Origin: Sipunculus nudus
Lineage: Eukaryota; Annelida; Sipuncula; Golfingiida; Sipunculidae
DNA: 64,000 nt
Assembly (NCBI GenBank): GCA_026874595.1
Contig: CM049312.1
Span: 65,686,929 to 65,750,928 of the forward strand
Direction: 5' to 3'
A model generated the notes under the pieces. The model worked only from the letters and a program-made list of their open reading frames with translations, did not search any database and was not told the origin of the DNA. Made by a program: the position numbers and the translations under genes. This document shows positions 1 through 11,792 of the stretch, piece after piece; position 1 is the stretch's first letter, and each line of letters begins with the position of its first letter.

Positions 1-279
1 GATTTTGATTTGACATTTATCTATTTAAAAATATACGTGAAAGGATAATATTATTCTTAAGAGGACGGATTTCAATCAATATAATACATATTAAAAAATA
101 ATTAATTAAGAATCGATCAAATAAATTTTACAATCAGCGATATAACCTGTACAGTGGTACGGACGTTGATGAAAACATTCTTCTCGTATTTCTGCCATCT
201 GGCACTTATTTTGCAACTACTTTAAGAGCTACGCCAGACACTGAAGCTGACCTCTTTGATGCATTGTATCTCGTCCATC

Positions 280-408
280 CGGCAGTATACGGGCTCCAGG
301 CATAAAAATACGTTCTGCAATTTCTTCTTGGCCATATCCATCGTACAGCTTCTGGAATACTTAATTCTGCTCCTTGTTTCTTTGGAATACATGATCTGTT
401 TCATACTT
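280..408 (-). pseudogene. Broken exon of a DUF4440/SnoaL-like gene
   Basis: Read on the minus strand this segment encodes a stretch that aligns without gaps to the first exon of the DUF4440-like gene at 11793-13277. The shared pattern is EQ-x2-VF-x-KLYD-x2-G-x-E-x-IAE-x2-FM. In-frame TAA at 361-363 interrupts it where the intact copy has Gly, so the reading frame is dead. Similarity fades after the Met-Pro-Gly at about 295-303. No second or third exon is visible to the left, but the window ends there. I infer a decayed paralogue or duplicated exon. A functional gene would need the stop to be a sequencing error. Confidence 0.55.
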
Positions 409-582
409 TACATAATTACTTGAATGGTGTTGGGATTAATGGCACTTCACTGTATTTAGTTTGATATAACCCGTCAGGATATTTGTTGTTTGAAATGGTA
501 CGTAAATAAATTGTAACAAGGGTCAGTGAACTATCCATGCATGGGTGCTTTTATATACGCACAGTTCATTTCATTATATTGT

Positions 583-2407
583 CCCTTTAAAATTTACTGT
601 CGGAATGATAAATACCACAGTAGGAATTCATATGATACGAAGCATGTAAATACAGCTTTTTAAACGAAAGAAAAAATTAAAGATTACATTTCTTACCAAA
701 TATCAGTCTTATGTAGAAGGTAGCCATAAGGTAACCCCTTTAAAATTTACTGTCGGAATGATAAATACCAAAGTAGGACATCATATGATACGGAGCATGT
801 TAATACTGCTTTTTAAACGAAAGAAAAAATTAAAGATAACATTTCTTACCAAATATCAGTCTTATGTAGAAGGTAGCCATAAGGTAACCCCTTTAAAATT
901 TACTGTCGGAATGATAAATACCAAAGTAGGACATCATATGATACGGAGCATGTTAATATTGCTTTTTAAACGAAAGAAAAAATTAAAGATAACATTTCTT
1001 ACCAAATATCAGTCTTATGTAGAAGGTAGCCATAAGGTAACCCCTTTAAAATTTACTGTCGGAATGATAAATACCACAGTAGGACTTCATATGATACGGA
1101 ACATGTTAATACTGCTTTTTAAACGAAAGAATAAATTAAAGATTACATTTCTTACCAAATATCAGTCTTATGTAGAAAGTAGCCATAAGGTAACCCCTTT
1201 AAATTTACTGTCGGAATGATAAATACCACAGTAGGACTTCATATGATACGGAGCATGTTAATATTGCTTTTTAAACGAAAGAAAAAATTAAAGATTACAT
1301 TTCTTACCAGATATCAGTCTTATGTAGAAAGTAGCCATAAGGTAACCCCTTTAAATTTACTGTCGGAATGATAAATACCACAGTAGGACTCCATATGATA
1401 CGGAGCATGTTAATATTGCTTTTTAAACGAAAGAAAAAATTAAAGATTACATTTCTTACCAGATATCAGTCTTATGTAGAAAGTAGCCATAAGGTAACCC
1501 CTTTAAATTTACTGTCGGAATGATAAATACCACAGTAGGACTTCATATGATACGGAGCATGTTAATATTGCTTTTTAAACGAAAGAAAAAATTAAAGATT
1601 ACATTTCTTACCAGATATCAGTCTTATGTAGAAAGTAGCCATAAGGTAACCCCTTTAAATTTACTGTCGGAATGATAAATACCACAGTAGGACTTCATAT
1701 GATACGGAGCATGTTAATATTGCTTTTTAAACGAAAGAAAAAATTAAAGATTACATTTCTTACCAGATATCAGTCTTATGTAGAAAGTAGCCATAAGGTA
1801 ACCCCTTTAAAATTTACTGTCGGAATGATAAATACCACAGTAGGACTTCATATGATACGGAGCATGTTAATATTGCTTTTTAAACGAAAGAAAAAATTAA
1901 AGATTACATTTCTTACCAAATATCAGTCTTATGTAGAAAGTAGCCATAAGGTAACCCCTTTAAATTTACTGTCGGAATGATAAATACCACAGTAGGACTT
2001 CATATGATACGGAGCATGTTAATATTGCTTTTTAAACGAAAGAAAAAATTAAAGATTACATTTCTTACCAGATATCAGTCTTATGTAGAAAGTAGCCATA
2101 AGGTAACCCCTTTAAAATTTACTGTCGGAATGATAAATACCACAGTAGGACTTCATATGATACGGAGCATGTTAATATTGCTTTTTAAACGAAAGAAAAA
2201 ATTAAAGATTACATTTCTTACCAAATATCAGTCTTATGTAGAAAGTAGCCATAAGGTAACCCCTTTAAATTTACTGTCGGAATGATAAATACCACAGTAG
2301 GACTTCATATGATACGGAGCATGTTAATATTGCTTTTTAAACGAAAGAAAAAATTAAAGATTACATTTCTTACCAGATATCAGTCTTATGTAGAAAGTAG
2401 CCATAAC
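583..2407. repeat. 152/153-bp tandem satellite, about 12 copies
   Basis: Twelve head-to-tail copies are seen, with the landmark ATGATAAATACCA at 605, 758, 911, 1064, 1216, 1368, 1520, 1672, 1825, 1977, 2130 and 2282. Spacing is 153 or 152 bp, depending on whether a run has four A (TTTAAAATTT) or three (TTTAAATTT). The 153-bp form is divisible by three and creates apparent open frames with a 51-residue period. I take these as artefacts of repeat length, not genes. The last copies form a higher-order dimer: 1672-1976 and 1977-2281 translate identically over 102 residues. The array begins inside TCCCTTTAAAATTT and stops abruptly at AGCCATAA before CCTAGCTG. Confidence 0.95.
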
Positions 2408-3870
2408 CTAGCTGCACAAGGTTTTTTAATAGAATAATATACTTTTTCAATGTGATGTAAAATGCAAATACATAAATGTGAAGCGGGTCTTTGCTTAACA
2501 CAATATGCTATAATTAAATTGTATGAGATAAGTTATCAACACTGTCGCCATGGTTCACGCTTTCAGTTGTAGCAGATAATCCAGTAAATGTGACCACACA
2601 AACAGCAGTTCTCCACATATCTGTCATGAAAAAAATGATTTCCTGTCAATAGTTTGCTTTGATAACTTTTCAGAATTTCTGTTAATTTTTATGATTTTGT
2701 TTACTTAGATAAGACCAATTTCGACATTTTTTCCGTTTAACTTCAAATCTACATTCGATGAAAGATTATTTGTCATTAAGAAGAATTCAATAGTCAAAAA
2801 TGCATGTCAATGTTCAGGCACTTTTATTGCACACTGTAGCATCAAACAAGATGAAAGTAAAAATTTAGTCAGGGATAACCTACACACACCGCTTAGCTGA
2901 AAGTTAGCATCGTTCTCTTCCGATATGGTCTGTGGGGACGGGAAATATATTTATTACACACTTTCTATACTTTAAAAATCAAATAATTTGGTCCCTGGCC
3001 TCAGCCCAGTCAGCATCCGACGACCATCCACCCAGCCCTGTCCCTTTGCCCACCGCCGCTGCCTAAAATGTTACCGAGCTTTTTAGGACAGTCCTCAATG
3101 TAGCAAATTGGACGACTTAACATTTCTATGGAGACGGTTCAAGGGTTGCTTAACCCTGCAGCTAGCTTGTTATAACTGATAAGCCACCATGAAAGACATG
3201 AATAAAAAGACATTCCACATTTTAACAGTCAACTTATGACTTTAACACTTTCGCCGGAATTATACAATTAAAGCGGCACAAAATCGGTTTTCTCTTGTAT
3301 TTTTAATCTAAATCAAAATATATATAAATATTGACTGTGGTGGTGCTAAATCATTGTATGGAAACTCCTCTCTGGCCACGTCTCGAAAATGCTCAATTTT
3401 GTGTAGTGTCTGAAGTGAAGGAAATGATGATAAGTTTGTCAAAAGGGCATTATTTTTCCTAATCGGCCTGAGGAATCTGACATTATTTCACGGAGGGTCT
3501 ATCGCATTGCCACTTATCAGAAACTACGCCAACTGGTGGACTTAACTCAGTGCTGGACCATCCCGGCCCAAGTCTTTCGGGTTATATGTTACTAAGTATA
3601 CCCATGTATTCTACCAGTGATATACACCCGCAAACAGGCGACTTTATTTCGGTTTAACCAGCAAATTAGCAATACTATATCTTCTTCATTACCTTCACCA
3701 CGTGAGGTGGTCCGATAGGTGTTCGCAATATCGTTTTTTTTTTTTTTGTTTTTCTTTTTTGTTATTACATTTGTCACTATTGGTTTCCCCCTACCAGGGA
3801 CTAAAATACTTTGCCTGGATTTCAATTTTGTCCCCAAGAAAAAGCTTATCCCTTATGTGAAGTTGCTTTA
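2408..3870. other. Intergenic, no gene recognised
   Basis: AT-rich single-copy-looking sequence. The open frames in it are short, unspliced and low-complexity; the 81-codon minus-strand frame at 3592-3837 reads through a T-run. I see no RNA gene or clear element ends. Confidence 0.6.
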
Positions 3871-3879
3871 TGTATCTGG

Positions 3880-4820
3880 TTAGGGCCCCGCTTGAAAAGC
3901 GGGTGCCCCATAGTAATCGACCTGTCCGTCTGTCTGTCTACCCGTCCGTCCGTCTGTCCGTCCGTCCGTCCGCAAATTCTTTTCCGGATGATAACTCCAG
4001 TTAGGATTGACGGATTGAGTTCAAACCTGAAATATGTATTAACCATCAATTATGGAAGATCCCTATGGATTTTGGGGTCCGAAGGTCAAAGGTCAAAAAC
4101 GTTATTCATAGTTTGGTGTTAGATTTTAGGTCCCTCTTTCAGGAGGGCAGAAATCATAATTGTAACCATAATTGTTTGTTCCACCTTAACAGTAGGACAG
4201 GTCCTCATGTCAGCAACAATTAGGCATGATATTTGGTCATAGTCAGATATTTACTGTAAGTTATGCGGTAAAACCATTACTTAACATCTAGTAAGGTTGC
4301 ACTCTCTTAGCAAATATGCATGCAAAAGGACACACATTGTTAACACAATAATTCGTAAAAAGTATTTCATATAAGGTCCCCAGACTCACGGCAGTGATGG
4401 ACCTTTCGATGAACTACATCATGTTTGAAGATGGGTGACCTTGACGGATTTTCAAGGTCACAGAGGTGATAATGCTAAAATGATGTTAACCAAATAGCTC
4501 GCATACAATTTGACTAACACTCACTGAACTTGCACCAGTAATGTTTGCTATGAAGGACTAGGTCAAGTTCGAAGATGGATGACCTTGACAGAGGCGATAT
4601 TTCTCAAGTGATGTTAATGCAATAACCGCAAAGAATTTGATGAACAATCAAATTCGTTTCTGCATAATAACTCCCCTAACATATGATGGATAGGATTCAA
4701 ACATAAGACGTATCACCCATGGCCTAAGGAAGAAGCTTATTGATATTTGGGTCAGAAAGAAAAAAAAAGTAATACACAGTTTGGTGTTCAGTTGATGGTG
4801 TCTCCTTCAGCAGGCCAGAT
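3880..4820 (+). repeat. Interspersed repeat with hairpin head and TCCGTCCG run
   Basis: The segment opens with GGGCCCCGCTTGAAAAGCGGG, which folds into a hairpin. A (TCTG/TCCG)n stretch follows at about 3918-3970, then a body with repeated phrases about accuracy of the type AAGGTCAAAGGTCA and GACCTTGAC. A second, diverged copy of the same head lies at about 22393-22450, also followed by CCGTCC repeats. The open frames here (3811-4122 plus, 3846-4049 minus) are products of the repeat. I infer a non-coding mobile or formerly mobile family; the class is not determined. Confidence 0.7.
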
Positions 4821-6150
4821 ATGGATGAATCTTTTTCGAGTCACTCGTGTACAGTGGCATTACATTTTCACAGCATATGTTGTACAGACAATTTGAAGAT
4901 TCCCCAGACAAGGATACACTGGCCCAACGCACCACAGTGGCTCTCATTTAGACCATGTTTGGACAAATCTATCTCCACTACCAACGTCTCAAGGAATTTG
5001 GATCTATTATAGTGACCATCAACAAATTTACATTGATATTCATATGTAGCCATTCTACACATCACAGCGCATCTGTAGACCCAAGCCCAAGAACAGCTGA
5101 ATCTCAGTTCAGAGAATGACCATTTTATCACTACTAACCAACAGCTGACTCTCTCTAATACTACAAGGTCCATGTACAGACTCAAGCCTCACATATAATA
5201 GGGCCAATTCAACATACAAATACTGAAAAAATATTTGAAACAGCCCGGCCAAGACTTCAACCAAGAGAATTGGTACAGGTAATACAGAAATACAGAAACT
5301 AAAAATGCATGCAGTTCTTTTATATCATTATTTTGATAGCTTTGAACATTTTCACTTTACCATATCTTTTCTTCCAGTTTATACATGTCAGCTGTTCTTT
5401 ACAGGTTCTTTAATTTTCAAATATCACTCTATCAGCCCGTGCTACCAAAGTACACCAAATTCACAGTACTTCAATTTATAATGACTGCATCTTTTGCGGG
5501 GCCCTTACTGATCTGTCAGTTTTCTAGTTTTATTTAATAAATCCAGCTGAGTGAACCCGAACAAAATAGACAACCGTTAGGTATTATTATACGGCAAGCT
5601 GTTACACGAATTTTAATTGGGTAAGCTCTGGCATCAAATGAATCATCCTTTGTGCTGTTCATGCATGCATGCTGTACAAGTCTGTTCCGTTAAAATTATA
5701 ACGCTTTGTGTGTCATTTTAGTGGCAACAACAGTGGAGTAAGATTAAAAAATGATTAGTGATTATCAGGCAGAAGCTGACACCTTAGTCTAGATAACATA
5801 TTACAAAAAGCGGAATTATTAAAGCAAATATCTTCAGACTGAAGGTTGTTTGTCTAGCAATGGAACGTTTGAAGAAAACATATTTTGATACTAACTGTTG
5901 AATAAACAAATCATCATGTACGGATAGATGATCGGTCAGCTACCCGACCAAATTGTTTTCGGACATTTCTCCAGTCGGCACTTTCAGCTGCGTTCTTGTT
6001 TCTACAGAAGGCGTGCAAGGGCTTTTCTGTGTAACAGTACTTGAATCGGTAACTGTCGGTCTGTTAGTTGGGCGCACCATTTGTATAGCAATCTTGTATT
6101 AAATTAACCAGTATTTCCATTATGAAATTGCGTTAAGGCTTTCGTCTAGA
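4821..6150. other. Intergenic, no gene recognised
   Basis: Two overlapping opposite-strand frames (4821-5012 and 4868-5185) show no recognisable domain or splice context. The rest is AT-rich with no visible element boundaries. Confidence 0.5.
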
Positions 6151-6285
6151 ATGAAACTCTCTACCTCAGGATGGGTGCTGTTGCTCTCCTCGGTCATCGG
6201 TGCGGGTGAAACGGTGGCGCTCTATCGCGGCTCCCTGCTAGGCTTGGTGGCATCAGGTCTATTGGCCAATTCAAAATTACGCTGA
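6151..6285 (+). CDS. Possible signal-peptide exon or 44-residue micro-ORF
   Basis: A 44-codon frame starts with Met-Lys-Leu and has a hydrophobic core (WVLLLSSVIGAG) typical of a secretory signal peptide. The local sequence is richer in GC than its surroundings. A possible phase-1 donor, GCGG|GTGAAA, occurs at 6205/6206. Signal-peptide exons ending in phase 1 are common in secreted proteins. No downstream exon was found, and a chance frame is quite possible. Confidence 0.2.
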   Translation: MKLSTSGWVLLLSSVIGAGETVALYRGSLLGLVASGLLANSKLR

Positions 6286-6636
6286 AGGAGCGCGCAGGGC
6301 TGTAGTCTTGACTACAGCAATCTGTAGCTGCTCGATAAAGCAAAAAACATCTTCAGTCAGTCAGGAAGACCTGTACTTGTTGAGAGTAGCAGATTATGGA
6401 GGAGGGTCACTCCCTTTCGTTCCTTTGGCGCATAATCTGTCTGTAATGCCACATATGTAGATTAGCGTACTGTCTAGGACCTTATTCAACACTTTGATCA
6501 TACATTCCCAGCTGATGGTTAATAGAGAATCCATTACATATGAGAAAACCAAGATGCTTTACGAATGATCTCTGCAAGTTCGTGAAACTATTTTCCTTGT
6601 ATTCGCTGCATGTCAGAGCAATACTTTGATCCTTCG

Positions 6637-6707
6637 CAGGGGCGTAGCCAGTATATGCGGTAGGGGATGGGGTGGGGGGGGGGCTGCAGTTATCCAGCTG
6701 GCCTAGA

Positions 6708-6782
<75 letters not shown>

Positions 6783-7070
6783 GCAGCAGAGAATTTCAAT
6801 ATCCGTGTATTTTTAGTAATAAAAACAAGAGAAAAATTTCCTTTTTCTATCTTTTCAGAAGTAAGATCCCCGGGATAGATCGCTTTCTGTGTATGGATTA
6901 ATACCCTGAAAATAAAGGTATATACATTAATGAAACTTGATTTAAATATGAATGATATTTTTTTAATGAATTCAATACTATAACTTTCTAAGCAGCTATT
7001 TATATAACAAAGACAGTCACAGTGGGGGGGGGGGGCATGGCCCCCTGCGGCACCCCCATGCCTACGCCCC
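6637..7070. mobile_element. MITE-like element with GGGGCGTAG(C)CA ends
   Basis: The left end CAGGGGCGTAGCCA (6637-6650) is mirrored by TGCCTACGCCCC (7059-7070). Each end is followed internally by a G/C-rich segment with a long G run (about 6674-6683 and 7024-7035). Inside are a (TA)n tract (about 6709-6747) and a (GT)n tract (about 6750-6776). No transposase is encoded; the frames over it read through the dinucleotide runs. The same ends recur at 13872 and 15034. Inferred to be a non-autonomous TIR or foldback element. Confidence 0.6.
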
Positions 7071-10000
7071 ACATAGAAACATTTGGGATTGTACTGCGGC
7101 TAACAAACATTTCGGCGAGGCTGCGTTGGTAAGCAAATGTGAACGGTTCACGAAGTGGATATTGGTAGCCTAGGTCTTTATGTAAGAAACTCAAGCTCCA
7201 GATCGTTATCCGGATTGAGGTCGATTACAACTAACGTCTTGAATCTTGAGTCCAACGAATCTCGAGTCCAACAGAGGCGAAACACTGAAGGCGACATTGT
7301 GTTTGATGTAGCATTTACAAAAGGTTCTCCATTTCTTGACAGCCTTTTTTTTTGCTGTTGTTGGGTTTTTTCGGTCACATGATGTTGCTGTTCCGTGTAT
7401 TGTCGTTGTTGCTCCATCGATCGATTTGCATTTTTCTTTTCTTCTAGCAGCATTCCACCTGTTTTCAAAACACTGACAGATCCACATGATCTGAAATATC
7501 GTCAAACTCGTTTAGGAGAAATTACTTAATTTAGACGGAAAACCTATCTAGCTTACAGCACTGTATGTTTAACGCCAATCCCGAATCTTATTAGGGTTTA
7601 TTCTGTCAGTGACGTATCCTGTCGAACGCTTGTTTTGTTGGCGACTACGTTCGAATATGTAATATCAAGCTAAAAATGTGTGTAGTAAAATGAAATATAT
7701 ATTAGAATAAGCAGTCAATGATGGAATGTGCCAACACGTGTCAGACTCTAACATTCAGGGGCGATATTGCTGTATGTATTGCCAAATATGCAGTCTGCAC
7801 GCACACTATACGACACTGTATGAATATTGACCTTTGCGTATAACACACAGACACACAAATTAACACACCCGCATATATCCATATATATGATACATATTTT
7901 ATGGTCAATGGTTCAGTAATATCTTCCGTATCCAATGAAATAATAATTAAAAGAAGATAAACTAAATTGTATGAGCGATGAAATAATAAAATAGCTCCTT
8001 ACCTGTGTTTCAATCATTTCTGCACTAGATAGACCTTAAAAATTCCATTTAAAATTAGTACACAAACAACAAGAGCGCTGCACATTTCCTCTGGAAAATT
8101 GTTTCTCTCGAGTACATAAGTAATATCTTGCCTCCTTTGACTTCAAGGAGTTAAATAAATTAGCAAGTTTTAGTAACTTATATACGGAACGCCTCGAATC
8201 TCTTCCAAAAAGTAGACCTTTATTTTATGAGGGCCTCAAAGCGTGATATACCACTGAAGTAAATATTTCCCTCAGTGACTTGGTTACCCGGATAGTCGTC
8301 ATAGCGCATGCGCAGACGATGTATTTCCGGCTTTGTCGGTATACAGAAGATATTCTATTGTACAAACACACACACATAACACACGTTAACGCAGGCATAT
8401 CCATATTTATAGATCAATGCTTTAGGAAGGTCTTTCATATGCATCCAAGGAAATACAAAGTAAAGGGCAGTATATTCAAAATTGAAAACTCAAACATGAA
8501 TTATGTTGTACATTTAACATGGTCGTGTACATGACATTTAAAAGCAGACTTTACGTCTGTAAAAGCCAGTATTCCCAGCAGAGTGAGGGGGAGTGAGGAA
8601 ATCTAAGTAAGTGAATTTTGAAAAAGGGGGGGGGGGGTCGTGTGACCGGTCATAGGCGTGGTTTGCAGGCACAAGGCTCGAATTACTTTTTTTTAATTGA
8701 GTAGCAATAATAGATAATAAATATCAAAATGGATGAGCAAATAATCAACATTGAGTAGCAAAAATAAAATGGTAATACAATAGTCCGTTTCATGTGTTTT
8801 CTCTGGACTGCTGAACACAAATATGGTATCTTAGATAAGGGTAGATTTGTCCTTTAAACGCAGAACGGGGAGAAATTTGCCTTTTTAATACCAGAATTAA
8901 AATCACGTACATCATAGGATTAATGTAATTAAATTTGTTGGATATTTCCAATAGAAATAAAGGAATAAATTATGAAGGTTCGCACTTAATTTCCCAGGTG
9001 ACTTGCATCACAATTTGTTTGGGTTAGGGAGGCCATGTTACCTAGGCAGGTCGAAGAGATTGGCCGTGTAACAAAGGCTGCCACCAAAGAGGAACGTTGT
9101 ACTGGCGTGGTCGTCAAGAAAAGATGGACATTCACTAAATTCAATTATGTCCGCACTAGTATGCACTGATAAAAAATCGTGGTACACACAAAATTATTAT
9201 AAAGTGTAGCGCAAAAAATACAGAAATACTAACACAGAAATGCACCAATTCTGAATGCCTTATCTGGATATCGGGTAGACATTGGGTAATTTGTTAACCT
9301 GACGTGCATCTGATAATGAAACAAGATTTAGCAGATATATTTATAGTTTTACCTGTACCAAACTGATGCCCGTGTATTATGAACGTATGCTGACGATGCG
9401 CACGCTATATACACCTTATTTTTGCGAATCAAGCATCCTTGTTATAAGTTTATACAAACTGTTACGTTTTAATTATGCTGTTACAGTCCGTAAGACTTAT
9501 CAACCTGTAATTTACTAAGTTATTACCTCCAGCCAACCTATCATCTTAAGTGCTTTAATTCATATAAGACCCCATAAGGTGTAAATAAAATTATTTTAAA
9601 CCTGGTACTGTGATCTGTCTGTTAGTATACATACTTTTTTAACTTTTCATTCATTTTCATATGATTTTGTAAAACTAAAAAAAAAACAATTGAAAGGTAC
9701 ACCATTTTAACCCCCCGGTAACCATAGTCTACTTTTTAATGAACTTATCTTAAACTACATGACAATGTCTCAATTACGTTTTTTTGTTTGTTTTTCCTCT
9801 ATTATGATTCCATCTACCCTAAAACGATAGCCAGCTTGTACGCGACACAGAAAAAGACGTGTAACCATAGTGATGGGATTTTGTTGGGTGTTAATTCATT
9901 ACATTTAACCTTACCGGTTGTTTACCACTATATCGATGCTACATGATGGATGACTGTTGCAGTGTATTCACTAAAGCTGGCTTAACAGTCCAAAACAAAT

Positions 10001-10590
10001 GCCCACTAACTCGAACTGAGCCATGGAATCCTTAAACAGTTCGTATTGCGTATTCAAGGTACAAAGTTATATGCTTGAAGTTGCTACTCCATGCTTTTCA
10101 TCACTGCCTAACCAGCTTGTTTGCACTTTGCCTCTTTACGTCGTAGTTTCATATGTGGTCTAAACTTGCGGTTCAAAACTTCAAATAATTCCGATACCGT
10201 CGTAGACGTCGTATCCGAACTACTCAGCTAGAAGCCAGGGGCGTCAATACAGGGGAGGGAGAGGAGTATTGGGGGTATATATCCCCTGCCCCCCCCCTCC
10301 CCCCAATAAAAAATATTTAGCAAGGTGGGGGGTATCAATATAATCATTCCCCCTTATATTCAGAGAATAATTATTATGTTTTGGAAATAAAATATGTTAA
10401 TAATTAGAATTTTAGACTTTGGTTCTATTTCTGAGTTAACTATGAAATGTTATATATCTTAACCTGGTAAAAAACCATCGTTATTAGACGTGTCTTAACG
10501 ATATTTCACCTAATATGTATTGAAAATAAAATGTGTTAATAATTCGAATTTTAGACTTTGGTTCTACTTCTGAGTTTACTATGAAATTTT
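7071..10590. other. Intergenic, no gene recognised
   Basis: About 3.5 kb of AT-rich sequence. Overlapping antisense frames at 7155-7505 are Gln/Ser/Arg-rich without a family signature. There is a G12 run at about 8626-8637 and a G/C-rich repeat fragment at about 10240-10330 of the poly-C type seen elsewhere. A short direct repeat (AAATAAAATATGTTAATAAT and close variants) occurs near 10385 and 10525. Confidence 0.5.
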
Positions 10591-10594
10591 GATG

Positions 10595-10860
10595 GGATCC
10601 TTGCTGGAATCCTTCGAAAAAGATCTTACAGAATCCTTCTAAAATGAACTTTTAGGAATCCTTCCGAAAAGATCTTGCTGGGATCCTTCCAGAAACTTCT
10701 TGCAGGAATCCTTCCAAATGATCATGCAGGAATCTATCCAAAAAGATAATTAATGCAGGAATCCTTCGAGGAAATATCATGCAGGAATTCTTCCGAAATA
10801 ACCTTGAAGGAATCCTTTCAAAAAAGATCTAGCAGAAATCCACCAAAAGGATCTTGGAAG
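10595..10860. repeat. Degenerate ~30-bp minisatellite (GGAATCCTTCC...)
   Basis: Roughly nine imperfect units built on GGAATCCTTCCAAAAGATC and TTGCA, with copies near 10605, 10634, 10657, 10689, 10705, 10745, 10780 and 10807. Divergence between units is high, so the array is old. The 86-codon minus-strand frame at 10777-11037 partly overlaps it and is not considered a gene. Confidence 0.8.
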
Positions 10861-11380
10861 CATGGTAAATGTTACTCTCTTTAAACAATGCTTGGTGACT
10901 TTAACTGCAGATCTTGCACCAACTGCATAATTGGAAAGGCTTGCTGGGTTTACATAACACTGGTAACTTGAACTGTGTTTTCCCCCAACCACTTCGCACA
11001 GGATGCATCTGAAATCTAGATAGTGCCAACTGATCAAATATGGAATCTGCCGGAGGTGTTGGACAGATAGACCCTTTCATAACTTCATATACTGCTCATT
11101 GCCCTATCCACCTGAGAAATATCTTCAGCTCTGCCACCAGCCTGGTACACTCGTCACACAGAGGTTATCTCCTCCGCTTTAACCGCTGTTTGCATAACAA
11201 GATTCGCTTGGTTTTCTCGCCAGGGCTGGCGCAGGGCAAAACATGTAATCAGACTAATTTACGCGTAGTATCGCATTGTACATCCATCTCCAAGTTGCAA
11301 ACCCGTTTGATGCGCAATGCGCACGGTTTATCCGGTTGACGCGAATTAGGGATATTACACGGATGCGGACCAAATTATAT

Positions 11381-11381
<1 letters not shown>

Positions 11382-11428
<47 letters not shown>

Positions 11429-11492
11429 ACGATTAGGAAAAACACTTTGTTTTCTGCAACAGATTATGAAATATTCAGCAATTTAATGGATG

Positions 11493-11536
<44 letters not shown>
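11382..11536. repeat. Two (TA)n microsatellites
   Basis: Tracts of about 45 bp at 11382-11425 and about 43 bp at 11494-11536, separated by about 70 bp. Apparent Tyr-Ile repeat proteins over them are artefacts. Confidence 0.95.
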
Positions 11537-11539
<3 letters not shown>

Positions 11540-11792
11540 TTAATAAGCTTACCTACGCATGGCCCTCTTTGGTGAGAAATCCAATTAACCATTCAAATCT
11601 GTACATTGAACAATCCTACTGCACACTGCCCTTTCTCTCTGTCATTTACATGTGCGCTTTAATTATTTCGTTTATGATTAAAAGACGATTATCCCGAAGA
11701 GCCAGACAAGGATTTATAACAATCCTCCTAAGATATCATAATTTACTTTAAATTTTTTTGTGGAAGTATATCCGCGTGTTTCTTTGAAGGTT

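Noticed and set aside
758-2285. Open frames of 102-153 codons with 51-residue repeats
   Set aside because: They arise from a 153-bp satellite unit divisible by three; frames break wherever a 152-bp unit occurs.
583-2407. CRISPR-like array of direct repeats
   Set aside because: Units are contiguous with no unique spacers, and the genome is eukaryotic.
6482-7072. 196-codon minus-strand frame
   Set aside because: Crosses (TA)n, (GT)n and poly-G of a small mobile element; low complexity.
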